DNA from: Eretmocerus hayati
Taxonomy: Eukaryota > Arthropoda > Insecta > Hymenoptera > Aphelinidae
NCBI GenBank assembly: GCA_029851415.1
Contig: CM056743.1
Span: 10,408,727-10,472,726, forward strand
Length of the DNA stretch: 64,000 bases
Direction: 5' to 3'
The notes beneath the pieces were generated by a model. That model ran no database searches. It was not told the origin of the DNA and saw only the letters and a list, made by a program, of their open reading frames with translations. This document shows positions 23,151 through 35,254 of this stretch, piece after piece (position 1 is the first letter of the stretch; the number at the start of each line of letters is the position of its first letter). Position numbers and translations under genes: made by a program.

Positions 23151-23539
23151 ATCGATTTGAGGAATATGCAATTTATTAGAGTAAATACCCTGTTCAATAC
23201 AAAAACTTCTCTCTCTGTTGAATCCAAAAAAATTTGCTATATGCAAAAATTGGTATACTTCGGCTCGGATTGGTTAGGGTCATGGCGTACTTAACTGGGG
23301 TCATTTCGTGGCTCGGAACGGATTGAAAAATACTCTCAAGCTGGATATAATATGCTGGGATGGGCCAAATTTATGAAGAAATCGGGAGCAGACTGGGCAC
23401 ACTTACCTTACTATTAAAATCGTATACATATTAGTAGTTCTAAATACATCAGCTGATGATAAAGAAACGCCATTTTCCGCGGCGGGCTGGTCGGCAAGCT
23501 CCATTATGTTTTTTTTTTTTTTTTTTTTTTTTTTTCAAG

Positions 23540-23760
23540 TGACAAGTTATAGATTGATCTGGTCGTGCTCGACGACTACTTTAAGAAGAAATCTATCTTT
23601 GTAATTGGTGAATGACTTTGTTCGCCAAAGACAAGACTTCGGAGAGTTTATACTGGAATTATGTAAGCCTTTACAGTTGTGTCAACCAAGAAAACGAGAG
23701 GTCAGCTCATTCAATCAAATAGCGATAGTAGGAAATTGCGAACGTGAGGAGAGGCTTATA
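23540..23760. repeat. Inner inverted arm, right copy
   Basis: Inverted copy of 18122-18345, preceded by a T29-like homopolymer at 23508-23536. Confidence 0.9.
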
Positions 23761-24161
23761 AAATAATTGAAAAAAAAAATAATTTTAAAAATTCGCTTTT
23801 ATGAACATAATAGCAACGCAAAATGTGAAAATAATCTTGAATCTCCTTTCTGCATCTGTAGCATAGATGTTGGCTAAGTTTACTGACTTACATGCTCCAA
23901 GATATTCATGATTTTAGGAATAAATATGATAAAAGCGTGGGTTATCAACTGGATTCATTAACAGTAGTCTTCATGATGTAACCCACGCTTTTATCATATT
24001 TATTCCTAAAATCATGAATATCTTGGAGCATGTAAGTCAGTAAACTTAGCCAACATCTATGCTACAGATGCAGAAAGGAGATTCAAGATTATTTTCACAT
24101 TTTGCGTTGCTATTATGTTCATAAAAGCGAATTTTTAAAATTATTTTTTTTTAATTATTTT
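23760..24161. mobile_element. 402-bp near-perfect palindrome
   Basis: Two ~183-bp arms mirror each other around 23960 with a loop of about 35 bp. The arms are essentially identical (for example ATAAAAGCGTGGGTTA near 23930 against TAACCCACGCTTTTAT near 23980). The outer ends are A/T homopolymers, so no target duplication can be defined. The near-identity suggests recent formation or gene conversion between arms. Confidence 0.9.
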
Positions 24162-25440
24162 ATTTTCATATTTTTAGTTCATATCTAATCATTTAAAATG
24201 GACCATGATTCCAAAAATTGAATATCAGGCAAAAGCTTTGGATAATCTTTGAAATTTCTCTGGCTGATTATAATGAAGAGATGTGTTCATTTCTGCATAA
24301 GTATTGGGATAAGAAGGGCTGTAGAGTACAAATGGATTAGTAAGGAGTAGAGCGATCAGCCACGGTTGATCCCAAATTATGCCTCTTGTCATGTACAGCG
24401 AACCGGTAACTTTGTAATGAATGCCAAGTTATTGGCGAATCAAATTCAGGAGGCTGTATATAGCTTTTGACAACATCAGTATATCTCTATCAATTGATAT
24501 TCCATAACACTTTACAAGTCAGAGTTCAATCATGAATAGGGATATCTGCTAATTCTAATCAGTCGAGCGATGCTTCATGCTTGTAAGAAACTGAATAATC
24601 CTTGAGCCCTCTATGCCTGCTGATACCACACTAATACTTTGGTATTAGTGTTGCAGAATTGTAAACATCTACACAGAAAGCATTGGAGTGGTGGAATTTA
24701 GTTGAAAATGACTGCTAAATTTTTGTAATGGATGTGTCAATGGTAGGAAGCATCCTCAGGAGTGTAAACGAACCAGCACTTGATACGCATGGAACTATTG
24801 CAACTGTTCACAACATAAATGGTCTATTCCATCACTAATCTGGAGTTCTGAACAATGGCATACTTAATTAACATTTAGGAGAGAGATTGATGTCAGTTAC
24901 TAATCAAGTGACACACAGTGTCTTATGAAATACAATTCATCACTCTTTTAGCACTTGATCAGAACCATCGCTTGATTTTTCCACTGTATACAAAACTTGA
25001 TTGCGTACGAGAAAATTTAGCTCCTCACAGCTATATGACAAAATATAGAACCATCAATCACCTGTCAGTAATTCTACTGGTCTGAACATTTGTTTCTAAT
25101 ACTCTTCTCAATTGCTTTGACACTGTTCACAAATTTATTTACAACTTGATGAAGATAAGATTCATCGCAGGATAGATCAAGAACTAAAACACATTAATGA
25201 AATCACTTCATAACACAAAATATCTGCACTGAGCTGCAATCTGCAACAGCATCACATAACGCGGTTAAAGAATCGTAGAGGTTATGGGTATGTAATTTTC
25301 GCATGTCGGCGGGCGAGAGCATTGGTTTATGGCCCTTTATACCGTAATCACTGATGATCATTTATTGAAGTACTATTACGTACTCATCATGCGCAAATTA
25401 GAGAGATAGCGAGGATCTCTCAGCATCTCCGGCTGATCGG
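24162..25440. other. AT-rich stretch without a gene
   Basis: No frame of note, no inverted partner and no tandem pattern seen. Confidence 0.5.
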
Positions 25441-25736
25441 CTGATGTGCTATATATGTACTCTGCTCACAGCTGAGCTCATCAGCTCATCTGTCTCTTTC
25501 TATATATACCCTGTTCTCTATGCTCTCCCCTCGATCCTGCGCACAAGGCCGCGTTTGCGTTTACACAATGTTAAATCGCGCATCAGAGCATTCAGAGCCT
25601 CGACACCAACACAACTATACCAAAGTGTGTCAATGACACGCCTCACACAAAGTTTCCCGACAGAAATCTTGTCTCCGCGCGGCCGAGTGCAATAAAAGCG
25701 AATAAAAAAGAATCTCGAATTGAAAAAAAAAAAAAA
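25441..25736. other. TATATATA-containing segment ending in A-run
   Basis: Contains TATATATACC near 25500, two AATAAA motifs near 25690-25705 and an A15 run at 25723-25737 that abuts the tRNA-like unit. The layout resembles the tail of a retroposed sequence. Function unknown. Confidence 0.35.
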
Positions 25737-27185
25737 AGATTGGGGGATCGACCCCGGACCTTCCGCGTGTGAAGCGGCCACGCTACCCCTACGCTACTCT
25801 TCTCTATTACATGGAGAGCTCAAATGTTCCTCATGTTCATCGGGCCCCTATACGGGGCTTGTGATTTAGGGATCATTTCGGTAGTTTATCGGTAAAATTT
25901 AGGACCGCCTGGGTCACTTACAGCTTGTCGTTGACCCCAGAATGACAAAATTTATCTGTAATAATTGTTAGATAATAATTTCATCGATTTATCAAAACAG
26001 CACAAACTATAGAGTGCGGCCGGGGCGAACCGACTCGGCGAACAGTCCACTCAATTGCCGCTTATCGCCATTCACTGCCGTTCGCTTGCCACTCGCTATC
26101 CAGTACCTCTGTTCGCAGTCCAGTTCAGCTCTCAAAAAATATACGCCGAACGGCTGCAAATGGACGTAACTGGACGATACTGGCGTCCGAGCGACAGTGA
26201 GCAGATTTGTGGCATACCCCTCGGGTTTTAATGACGGTAAGGAAGCGTTCCACCGACACTTTTTGTTTCGGTCGAAATCACGCGCCCAGGTTCGTCTTTT
26301 AAAATTTCCTTGACCCATAAATTCTGAGTTTCAGGAACCAATCATACGTTTTTTTGACCTCTCGGAGGTTTATCTATCACTTTTGGATGCAAAATTGCCA
26401 TACAAACACAATTTTGAGTGTAAAAAATCATATTCTTCTGGCACAAATTGAATGTAAATCTCCAGGATCGTTCCAAATGAAATTTTTGATTACATATTCT
26501 ACAACTTTAGAGGATTCCACGTTGAATTCACGTATTCCGAATTTTTTTCGACGGCTATTTTGGACTCAAAAAAGAGCCCCAGAAAGATCTCGTGAATACG
26601 TCCTCTCAGCAGACACTAATGACTTGAATGTCCATGTGCTTTTGATTCGATGTAATTTATTGTGTTGTAGATACTGCTCGAGTGCATGAATTCAAACTCT
26701 ACTGGTAGTCATCACATAGGAAATGTCAGTTTCTCGTTAAAATCAGTCTCAAGAGCCTAAATGTATGCGCATGTGATTTTCAGAGAAATAAAAAAATGTC
26801 ATTTCGAGAAATTAACGATTCAGTGAAAAACACCGTTTTAGCTCCAGGAGGCCTCCAAAGCGTTGAGGAGAACTTTGCAACAACATTACCAATAGGTTTT
26901 TGGCGCTTTTTCAGATGCCACAAACCGCAAGTTCGTACCTGTCGAAAAAGTCAAGATACGATCATTTTAGTGAATAAAAAAGCATCGATTTTTACATGAT
27001 GAATTTCCACTTTTTTCACGGATATGCGTGCAATCGAGAGAAGGAATTTTTTGGGCCCCTTAGGTGGTTTAAAGTTCCTATTTTAGGCCATAGGATCGAA
27101 TAAATAAGGTTAGAAAGAAATCCGAGAGATGAGCCCTTTTCGTAGGTCGCTTTGGCGTGGGACCCATCATATAGGAGCTAAAATA
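25735..27185. repeat. Outer inverted arm, right copy
   Basis: Mirror of 15445-18090 but compact, lacking the extra segment and most tandem copies of the left arm. Includes the minus-strand tRNA-Val-like unit at its left edge. Confidence 0.85.
25737..25806 (-). tRNA. tRNA-Val(CAC)-like pseudogene, inverted copy
   Basis: The complement carries the same A-box-like TAGCGTAGGGG, the CCGC-TTCACAC-GCGG anticodon arm (CAC) and GGGTCGATCCCC, and then a run of T. It differs from the 18024 copy at a few positions and again lacks a full T-stem. Confidence 0.5.
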
Positions 27186-27186
27186 G

Positions 27187-28815
27187 ATACAAGTCGAGCA
27201 TTTTTCCAAAGGTACTAAGTTTTCAGCTGAATTTACAATAATTGTTTTCTCACTCCGGCCCCGAAACTGTGCAAATTCCTTCTCTGATATAATCTACATC
27301 AACTGGAATGTTAATCTGGGTGGAAAATTGAACATTGGATTTTATTGAGACGATTTAAGACACCCTTCTTCATTTTTTCCTGATAAAGATCACAACGTGA
27401 ACGTTGCGCTTACATGCTTCCATCTGAGGTAAATACACTGTAAATAATCTGTGTCAAATTGGGCATTTCGTCTGATTTGGCATAGGCGAGTGCAAGAGAT
27501 ATTCCACTCATGCTAGCTTCCACAAATACATTCTCGTGACTCGCAACTGACCACGAGGCGAGTCAAGGCTTCAGTAACATGTTTTTCGATGAGCCGCCTC
27601 CGATGATGGCTTTACAGCCAAACTGACCACGAGATCATGTTCAGATGCAGGGTATTCTTAGTTAGTTGAATATGTCTCCATCCCTATTTCAGCCAATCTT
27701 CTTATTTGTGAGCTAGAATGGGTCAAATCCCTCTCACGCTCGCTTGCATGCGCCTACATAGACGGAATGGCTATTTTGTAATCCTTGAATAGAATCTCCA
27801 GCTCCCATCTGGCTTGAGGCTCGCCTCCGGAATTTTTCAGACAGTTTCGGGAGTACTTTGGGGAGTAAAACACCGATTGATGCACAATACTCTAGGTGTT
27901 AACATGTGTAAGCCATGCTTATGTAATGATTTTTAGTAGAATCAATGAAGGGTGTTTCGAGTTCCCTCAATAAAATCCAAAACTGACTGTCCTCCCCGGG
28001 TTATAATTCGAGGTGCCAACATTTGCATCAAAAAGTAAAATTTTAGCAGTTTTGGACCGATGTCAAGAAAGGATTTTCGTGAATTGCGCTTAACGTCTGG
28101 AATTCTTGCGAGAATGCTCAACTTGTATTTACTCTAGCTTCTATGAAAAAAAAAACGATATACTCATACCAGTGCTTGAATTGTAGGTATTTCCAAGACC
28201 ACTGGAATGATCTATGATAGAAGTCAATCATCACTCTCCCTGTAGAAATTAGATCAGTTCAACGCGGGGCGAAAATTCGAGAAAATCGGTTTCCATGAAG
28301 TAGCTTCTAGAAAATTCTAAGGTCTTTTATCGGTCTTGGATCATTCCTTTGTTAGCAATACTAGTTTTGACAAAAAATGCGCCCAAATTCATCGAAATAG
28401 TTTATTATGATACAAAGGCGCAAACGAGGGTTTTCGCACTTCGAGTGACTTTTTCAGGCCCGAGCCGCAGGCGAGGGTCTAAATAGTCACGAGAAAGCGA
28501 AAATCGTAGCGCCCGACTATCATACTAAGCTTTTTGTTCTTCTGTGAGCAAATGTAAAGCGAAAAACAGTGTGCAAATGACTCATTTGCGCACAGACGAT
28601 CAAAAAGAATTAATTATTGTGTTGTGCTATGACTTTTCCAGAATAGGCTGAAATAAGGCCTAAACGGGCATTTTATAAGACTAATGGTCTCCGCAGAAAA
28701 AAATTGTACAATCGCAACATAGTATTTGTAGGAAAATAGTTATTGGAACTTTTCCAGACCTCTCTGCTGATGGAATTCCGTAATATGCTCCAAAACGGCT
28801 CGTATGCGAGTATTC
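27187..28815. mobile_element. Diverged copy of the 2.1-kb palindromic family
   Basis: It follows the order of 18900-20520: CAAGTCGAGCATTTTTCC, then the AGCTCCCATCTGGCTTGAGG and TTTGGGGAGTA blocks (27790-27880), the GTAGGTATTTCCAAGACC block (28190) and CCAGAATAGGCTGAAATAAGG...TTTTCCAGACC (28635-28765). Identity is clearly lower than between the other copies. A ~200-bp repeat is inserted at 28424-28625. Confidence 0.7.
28424..28625. mobile_element. ~200-bp MITE-like repeat
   Basis: From TGATACAAAGGCGCAAACGA to TTTGCGCACAGACGATCAAA. It is matched in inverted orientation at 31243-31455 and more weakly at 40670-40860. Conserved marks are GTTTTCGCACTTCGAGT, TAGTCACGAGAAAGCGAAAA and ATTTGC(G/T)CAC. 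The position interrupts the palindromic-family copy. Confidence 0.7.
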
Positions 28816-28829
28816 TAGCCGACCACTCA

Positions 28830-29837
28830 TATCTCTTTGCGATTAGACATAGTTTTTGAGGCTCCCTCCAAGGACTGACGAATCCAGTGAATAAGAGCTA
28901 TTTTTACTATTTGTCGAACGCACTTTATTTCTAAACATCTATATCCAATACAAATACAGGTGAGGCCCTGAAGTTCCAATGTTGTGTTGATGAACTAACT
29001 AAATGCGAACGAATAGCAAGAAATAGTTTGACGACCATTCATTTCTATAAGGATTGAAGTGCCGTCGTACAATTCTTCAAAGTGGCCTCATTCCAAAGCA
29101 GTCATTTCTCTTTGGAGTCGACTCACAGCCTTATGACTGTACTACTAGACTCGAGTGAACTGTGATGGACGCGAATGGGTCTTTCTTCATATTCATATTC
29201 TATTTCGTCATTTCCATTTGCAATATTTGATCCTAAGATCCGACCGACCACTCACCAATCACGGTGCGCATCTGGCGAGGATAACTTACTTTGACAGTTA
29301 CACGAAACGGCGAGCTGATAAGATTTCGCTCGAGATCAGGTTGAATTTGTGACGATACGTACAAAAAGACTCCTTGTTCAGTTTTCGTTGTCACTTTTTT
29401 CAAACTCATACTCGTCATGGTTGCATTGTGCAATGTGATGAATATATTTTTGACAATAATTCAATTAATTGATATATGTACAATGTTTTTTCTTGAGACT
29501 GAGCTCAAGTTTTGGAGGCCTACAGGCCCACAGGCGACTAGAAAGTATTCATTCATCGACACATTAACTTAATCAAGTACATGCATTCTTGAATTTATTC
29601 AGAAGTCACGATCTAGGTATATACAATAAGATAACTATAGATGATTCATACACAATGCGACATTTATACCTATGAAATCCCTCCCAGCTGGTTCGACTTG
29701 ACACCACGTGAGTGATTCCCATATTTTAATGTTCGAATCAGTATATTGTTTGTACGAGAATAGATAGAAAACAAGACCAGATCTTCTTCAATTTCCATTG
29801 TGTTTTTCAAAAATGGTCCTTCATCGAAGTATTACTC
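28830..29837. other. No gene seen
   Basis: Mixed sequence upstream of the LINE remnant. Short frames at 29155-29352 (+) and 29233-29433 (-) overlap and show no domain. Confidence 0.45.
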
Positions 29838-31085
29838 GTGAACCAACGTGATTCGTCAGCCTTCATTGGTCATGACAGAATTGACCTTATATTCCAATTC
29901 AAAAAGACTAAGAGTGAGCCAAGGATCGGAATTAGAAGGGAATTCAGGAATTGTAGTCTGGAACGTTATCTCAATGACTTATCTTTCAAGGATGCTACTT
30001 TCTCCTCACAAGCTAGACTTATTGACAAGATAGCCATATTTAATCAGTCAATTACGTCTGCCCTCGACCAATCGGCTCCTTTCAGAGCGTATACAATTTC
30101 TGCGCGTAACAAAACTTGGGTCAATAGTGATATACGTCTTCTGATGGGAGCACGTGACGCTCTTCATAAGAGAGCACGTATCAGTGAGTGTCCTGTGATG
30201 AAACAACGATACCGGCTAGTCTGAATCCGAGTTCAAAAATGGATTCCTTCAAAAATCACTTCGAAAGGTAAAGAATCAATGCTATTCAACCTCAATTACA
30301 AATAGGCTATGGAGCACTTTCCGTGGACTAGTCATAGTCAACTCCCCTTCGCCTCTTCACTCCCGGACTTTCTTCCCTGGATCTATCAATGCCCAGTTCG
30401 CCTCCATCTCTAATCTCTCATTCACATCCTCAATCTCTCTCCATCAGTACCAAGTCTGCCACCAACCACGCGCGAACCTCCCCTTACTTTCACCGTCAAC
30501 AACCAATCAAAGTAAAGTCCTCAATATTATTCGCTCGCTGAAATTAAAGAATTCCGACATTGATCACCTCACGGCCAGGAACCTGAACACTTTTTGTCCA
30601 AACATACTCGGGCCACTTACTGATATTTTTAATCAAAGCATCAAAAACGCGACTTTCCCTGACCTTTAGTAGCGCACTCTCATCACATCCATTCTTCGCA
30701 CAAATAACCTCGTGAATCTATCGGATCTGAGGCCCTTAGCGAGGCTCTCTGAGTGCTGAAGAAATCTTGAGAAGGTAGTCTCAAACCAGTTGAAACAATT
30801 GATTGAAGAAGATGAACTTCTTGACCCTTGTCGAGCTGATTTCCGAGAGGGTCACAGCACTAAAACTGCTCTGCTAGGGGTCCTAGTTCATGTGCGAAGA
30901 GGGATAGACCAGTCAACGTACACGATTCTTGTCTTTTTCGACTTTTCAAAGGCCTTTGATGAAATTCCACACGAGATTCTAATCCAAGGGTCCCGTTTTT
31001 TCAATGTGAGCGATCACACAGCTCAGCGATTTCTGTTGTACCTTGCAGACCGTTGCCAAGCTGTCATTTAATGAGTCAGAGACCC
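29838..31085 (+). pseudogene. Decayed Jockey/CR1-type LINE (ORF2 with RT)
   Basis: In shifting frames the stretch gives the linker and the first half of a non-LTR reverse transcriptase. The linker (29838-30224) contains NKTWVNSDIRLLMGARDALHKRA. A Pro/Ser-rich segment follows (30290-30540), then VLNIIRSLKLKNSDIDHLTA (30510-30580) and an FNQSIKNATFPDL motif (30630-30668). The RT core holds the DLRPLA-like position (30725), DPCRADFREGHSTKTAL (30820-30880) and LVFFDFSKAFDEIPHEIL (30925-30985), the last including the conserved F-D-x-S-K-A-F-D with the first catalytic Asp. Stops and frameshifts occur at about 30222, 30668 and 30758. The sequence ends shortly after SRFFNVSDHTAQRFLLYLADRCQAV, before the YADD box, so it is inactive. 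The upstream endonuclease domain was not found. It lies inside the 22.6-kb element. Confidence 0.85.
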
Positions 31086-31242
31086 CTGAAGTGCTTTTTC
31101 GAGACATTGTGCGTAAAAGTGTACCTTACGTACGGTTCGTCGAATTCTACGTACAGTTGATCGAATTTATAGCTCGATACACGAGAGTCAATGGTGAATT
31201 CCGGTACAACGGTGTAAGAATACTTTCTACTCCAATGTATCA

Positions 31243-31455
31243 AACTATACATTTTGATCGTCTGTGCACAAATGGGTGATTTGTTCACTGCGCCTTCCAT
31301 TTGCTCGCAGAAGATCAAAAAACATAGTATGATACTCCACCACAATGGTTTTCGCTTTCTCGTGACTATTTAGACTCTTGCCTGTGGCTCGCGCCTAAAA
31401 AAGTTACTCGAAGTGCGAAAACCATCGTTTGCACCCTTGTATCATAATATACTAT
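31243..31455. mobile_element. ~210-bp MITE-like repeat, inverted copy
   Basis: Inverted match of 28424-28625, truncating the 3' part of the LINE remnant. It ends in ACTCGAAGTGCGAAAACC and CACCCTTGTATCATAATA. Confidence 0.7.
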
Positions 31456-31797
31456 CTTATATTATTAATGGATAACTTCGATATTCGAGATTCGAGGCGT
31501 TCCGATCGAGATTTCGCGCGCCACTCACGAGTCGTCTCATGTGTGTTGCTGTGGATTAATCACATTGTATTATTTGAATGATCTATACGTGGATCAATAT
31601 AGTTGAAACTATCCAATCATGTGATCTACATGGCCAAACTATTTCATCTGTTGATTATTTCCAATTTATCGAAAGAAAGTTTCAAGCATCTGAACTCATG
31701 CACTGTATAGCGTTCTGCCCAGTTCTGGTCTGCTTCGTTGTCAACATCGAGCAGGCGATCGTCGCGCCTGCGCATTATATCGGGTTTTATTACACCT
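31456..31797. other. No gene seen
   Basis: A 99-codon frame at 31578-31877 crosses into the next inverted repeat and is not conserved in its mirror, so it is not called. Confidence 0.45.
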
Positions 31798-32975
31798 GGG
31801 TACCTATTGAATTAAAAATTTTGCAATTCGCACGGCGCAACGCGCGCGCGAAATTTTTTCTCGCGGGTGTAAAATGATTATCGATTTTATGTGGCGACCA
31901 CGAAAATTGTCTGCTGAGCATTGTTTTGATTGAGTTGCATAACCCCCCACCGCGTGTTCTGCCCATTATACTGATAATTTTCCTCGTTTACCAGCCTGGT
32001 GATAATGATCCACAAAAATCCGTAGACGTAAATACCTTCAATAGCTCCTGTACAGTCATGCTGGTCCCCAAGTCTTGAAATCAAAACTTAATGTTTCTTT
32101 GAAACGGCTCTTGGGTATCATGTAATTTTGTTGAGGTGCAGATTGACGCGGTGATACGCAAGTATGCATGTCACAATCACCTTTTGTGCATTATGACTCT
32201 ACTAGGTAAAACCAAAATATGACTTTACTAGGGTATCTTAATAACTTCTGAAATCATGCCTTCTTCCCTCAGAATTTGCTCAAGTTCAAACTATGATGAT
32301 TGGGTATTAAGCTACATATCAGCCAATTAAACTAATTTTTGATGGATCATCAATTCAGAGAGTCAGCAGATATCTCCAGGGATTCAGGCAGCTTCGGGAG
32401 GAAAATTTTAGATCTACCTAAGATTAGTGTGAGAATCAGACATGAATTATTAGTTGCCTTATGTGTAGTTCAATCTCTAAATTCACGCCAATTTGAGGAA
32501 GGGAGAATTGATGTTGATAGTGATTAAAATACATTTTAGTACAATCATATTTTGGTTCTACCTATTAGTAAAGCCATATTGCACAAAAGCTGATTGATCC
32601 ATGCATATTGCGTATCAACTCATCAATCTGCAACTCAACGAAATTACATGCATGACACCCGAGAGCCGTTTCAAAGAAACATTAAGTTTTGATTTCAAGA
32701 CTTGGGGACCAGCATGACTTTACAGAAGCTATTGAAAGTACATACGTCTACGGATTTTTGTGGTTCATTATCACTAGGCTGGTAAACGAAAACATATCTG
32801 GTAATAAGCAGAAGAGCACGCGGCGGGGGATTATGCAGCTGAATCAAAACAATGCTCAGCAGACGATTCCCGTGGTCGCTACATGAAATCAATAATCATT
32901 TTACACCCGCGAGAAAAAATTTCGCGCGCGGGCTGCGCCGTGCGAATTGCAAAATTTTTACTTCAATAGGTACCC
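31798..32975. mobile_element. 1.2-kb inverted-repeat element (GGGTACCTATTGAA ends)
   Basis: The arms 31798-32215 and 32560-32975 are mirrored, beginning GGGTACCTATTGAATTAAAA and ending in its complement (with small changes). Both arms have a GC-biased block (GCGCGCGCGAAATTTTTTCT). About 340 bp of unpaired sequence lies in the middle. The flanks ACACCT and TGCATG do not show a clear target duplication. Mirrored 65-codon frames exist in both arms without a recognisable domain. Confidence 0.8.
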
Positions 32976-35178
32976 TGCATGTAACTGCATGTTCAATCGC
33001 AGATCGCTCCTAAATGAGTGATAGGAAAGTAGATTGCTGCTTGACCGACAACCGAAATATCGGATATCCGGTTTAACAATGAGGTTAATGGTAATCATTT
33101 GAAGATTTATTTTCTGATATTTAATTCATCGTCCTTCAACGATCGAATAGATCGCAGGAACACTTATCTAAATTCTCAAAATGATTCATACCCACTCCGA
33201 AGTTGGATCTATACTGTTTTTTGATTGGGCTAGATTAACTAGAAATTTTTTCGTGAATGATGAATGTTTCAACATAAGTCTTAAATTGCATGTATAAAAT
33301 TTTGTGATTGAGATAGATCAACTAAAATTCTCTCTGTGAATGTTGAATATCCTTACATCATTTTTAAAAAAGTTTTTAGTTGGTGAATATAATTCTTCAA
33401 ATTATCATGAGTAAAACAATTCTTCAGTTGGTGGATGGCAGTGAATTGGACCGAAAAAATTGGGGAATTTTTCATTTGTGAATCATGTATTTTTTCGAAT
33501 TATAGGAGATTCTATAACTTTCTAATTTCTGGATTCAAGTTTTAATGCGTAAAACAACTCTTCAGTTGGTGGATGGCACTGAATTGAACCGAAAGGATTG
33601 GGGAATTTTTGATTTGTGAATAATGTATTTTTTCAAATTGTAGGAGGTTCAATAACTTTCTCATTTCTGGATGATCATTTAAATTTCAGATGATCGATCG
33701 AAATCTTTTCATTTGTGCACTAAAAAAAATTTCTACAGAAGCATTCAAGAAATTCTCGCTTTACAATGCCTGATTGGCTGATCTTCGTGCATATCCTTAA
33801 AAAATGTTTCCTACTTCTCTTTTATAGCCGACTTAGAGGAAAAGCAGGAGGAGCAGAGAAATACTTCTACATCCGAGAATGAGTAAAAAACCTCTGAAAA
33901 TCTCAATTGAATTGGAAACCCACATATTTCACGTAAATTGTCATGCACAAGCGTTGCATAAATTTGAATCATTGACTTCGGATTTGAGCTCAATTCTCCA
34001 GTTCTCAAAATGATCTTCGTTCCTTGATGGTCACCAATGATATTTTATAAAAACTGGATAGTTTTTTGACCCCACACCATACAGGTGATACGCGCGCACC
34101 GCGCGCATTTCGTAGATCGAATAGTTTTTTGAGATTATTCGAAAAATCCCTCAAACAGGCATGAATTTTTGGATCAGCAATCCATGAATTTCGATTTGGA
34201 GGCATGTTAGATAAATGAACATATAGACAAATGACATTTCCATTCCATATTTTATACTATATCATATTTGCTCCTTTCTTGTACCATATATACCTGCATA
34301 TTTTTTCTTCAAACACAATAGCTTTCGCCGCATGTTCCAGAATCGTAAGTCATCGTCACCATCCGCGCGCAACGCGCGCGTTTTAGAGTTCTAGTTTCGA
34401 TGAACAGTGAGTGAAAGTCGACAAACTATGCGCAATGCACAATTCTGAGCACAGTGTATAGGAAACTTTTTTCCGCACAGGGAAAAAATTTTATCACCCG
34501 TGTATTGAAATGTACTATTTAGTTATCCCGTGAGCAACAATGGCCATCGAGACGCAAGTGTGCGTGCACGAAGAGCAGATTTGCGCATTATCTGGAACAA
34601 CTGCGTACGAACATTTTCCTACGCAATGCGAAAACAAGAAAACTCTGCGCCAATCCCTTTTTACGCAATGCACAGATGAAGATCCGTGAGCCAATGAGGC
34701 GTTGAGGCACGGCTCAAATTTTGTTTGCGCACTAGAATTGGGCTCTTATCAGATCATTCTACTCTCCATGAAGGAGTCAGAGTCTTGGATCATATCTGGA
34801 TGTCTTGGATATTAGTTCGAAGAATTGAGCATGCATGTCGATTGTCGCTGAAGAGCGGGTATGAACCCCCCATTTATACATCATTTGAGACGGTATCATT
34901 ATAGTTTCATCTCAACTAAGAGAATACATTCAAGAGATGGAGATAGTCATAACCTCTGAGACCATCTTCTCAGAAACATGTGTTCAGATGATCAATCATC
35001 ATTATCCGAATTCGGATGGAATATCGGCATTGGATCTGCTGGAAACTGGCGATAGTCTTGAGCAAAGTGGTGACATGCAACGATGCCAAGTGTTTCCTTT
35101 GATAAGGATTTCAGATTTTCTGGAAGGGGGCGCTAGACCCACTCCTACGCACGCATGCAGAAAAGAGAGACGGTGACA
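32976..35178. other. AT-rich stretch with short CG-alternating motifs
   Basis: No gene. CGCGCGC-rich short motifs occur at 34090 and 34365. The 33411-33680 duplication is listed separately. Confidence 0.4.
33411..33680. repeat. 136-bp tandem duplication
   Basis: GTAAAACAATTCTTCAGTTGG...GAATTGGACCGAAAAAATTGGGG (33411-33546) is repeated at 33547-33680 with about 90% identity by eye, including CTTTCTCATTTCTGGAT at the end. Confidence 0.85.
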
Positions 35179-35254
35179 GGGTCTGGAAGATGTTCCGCAG
35201 GTTCTTGAGTGACAGAAACGAACAGAAACTAGAACGGACTACGCCCCGTAACCC

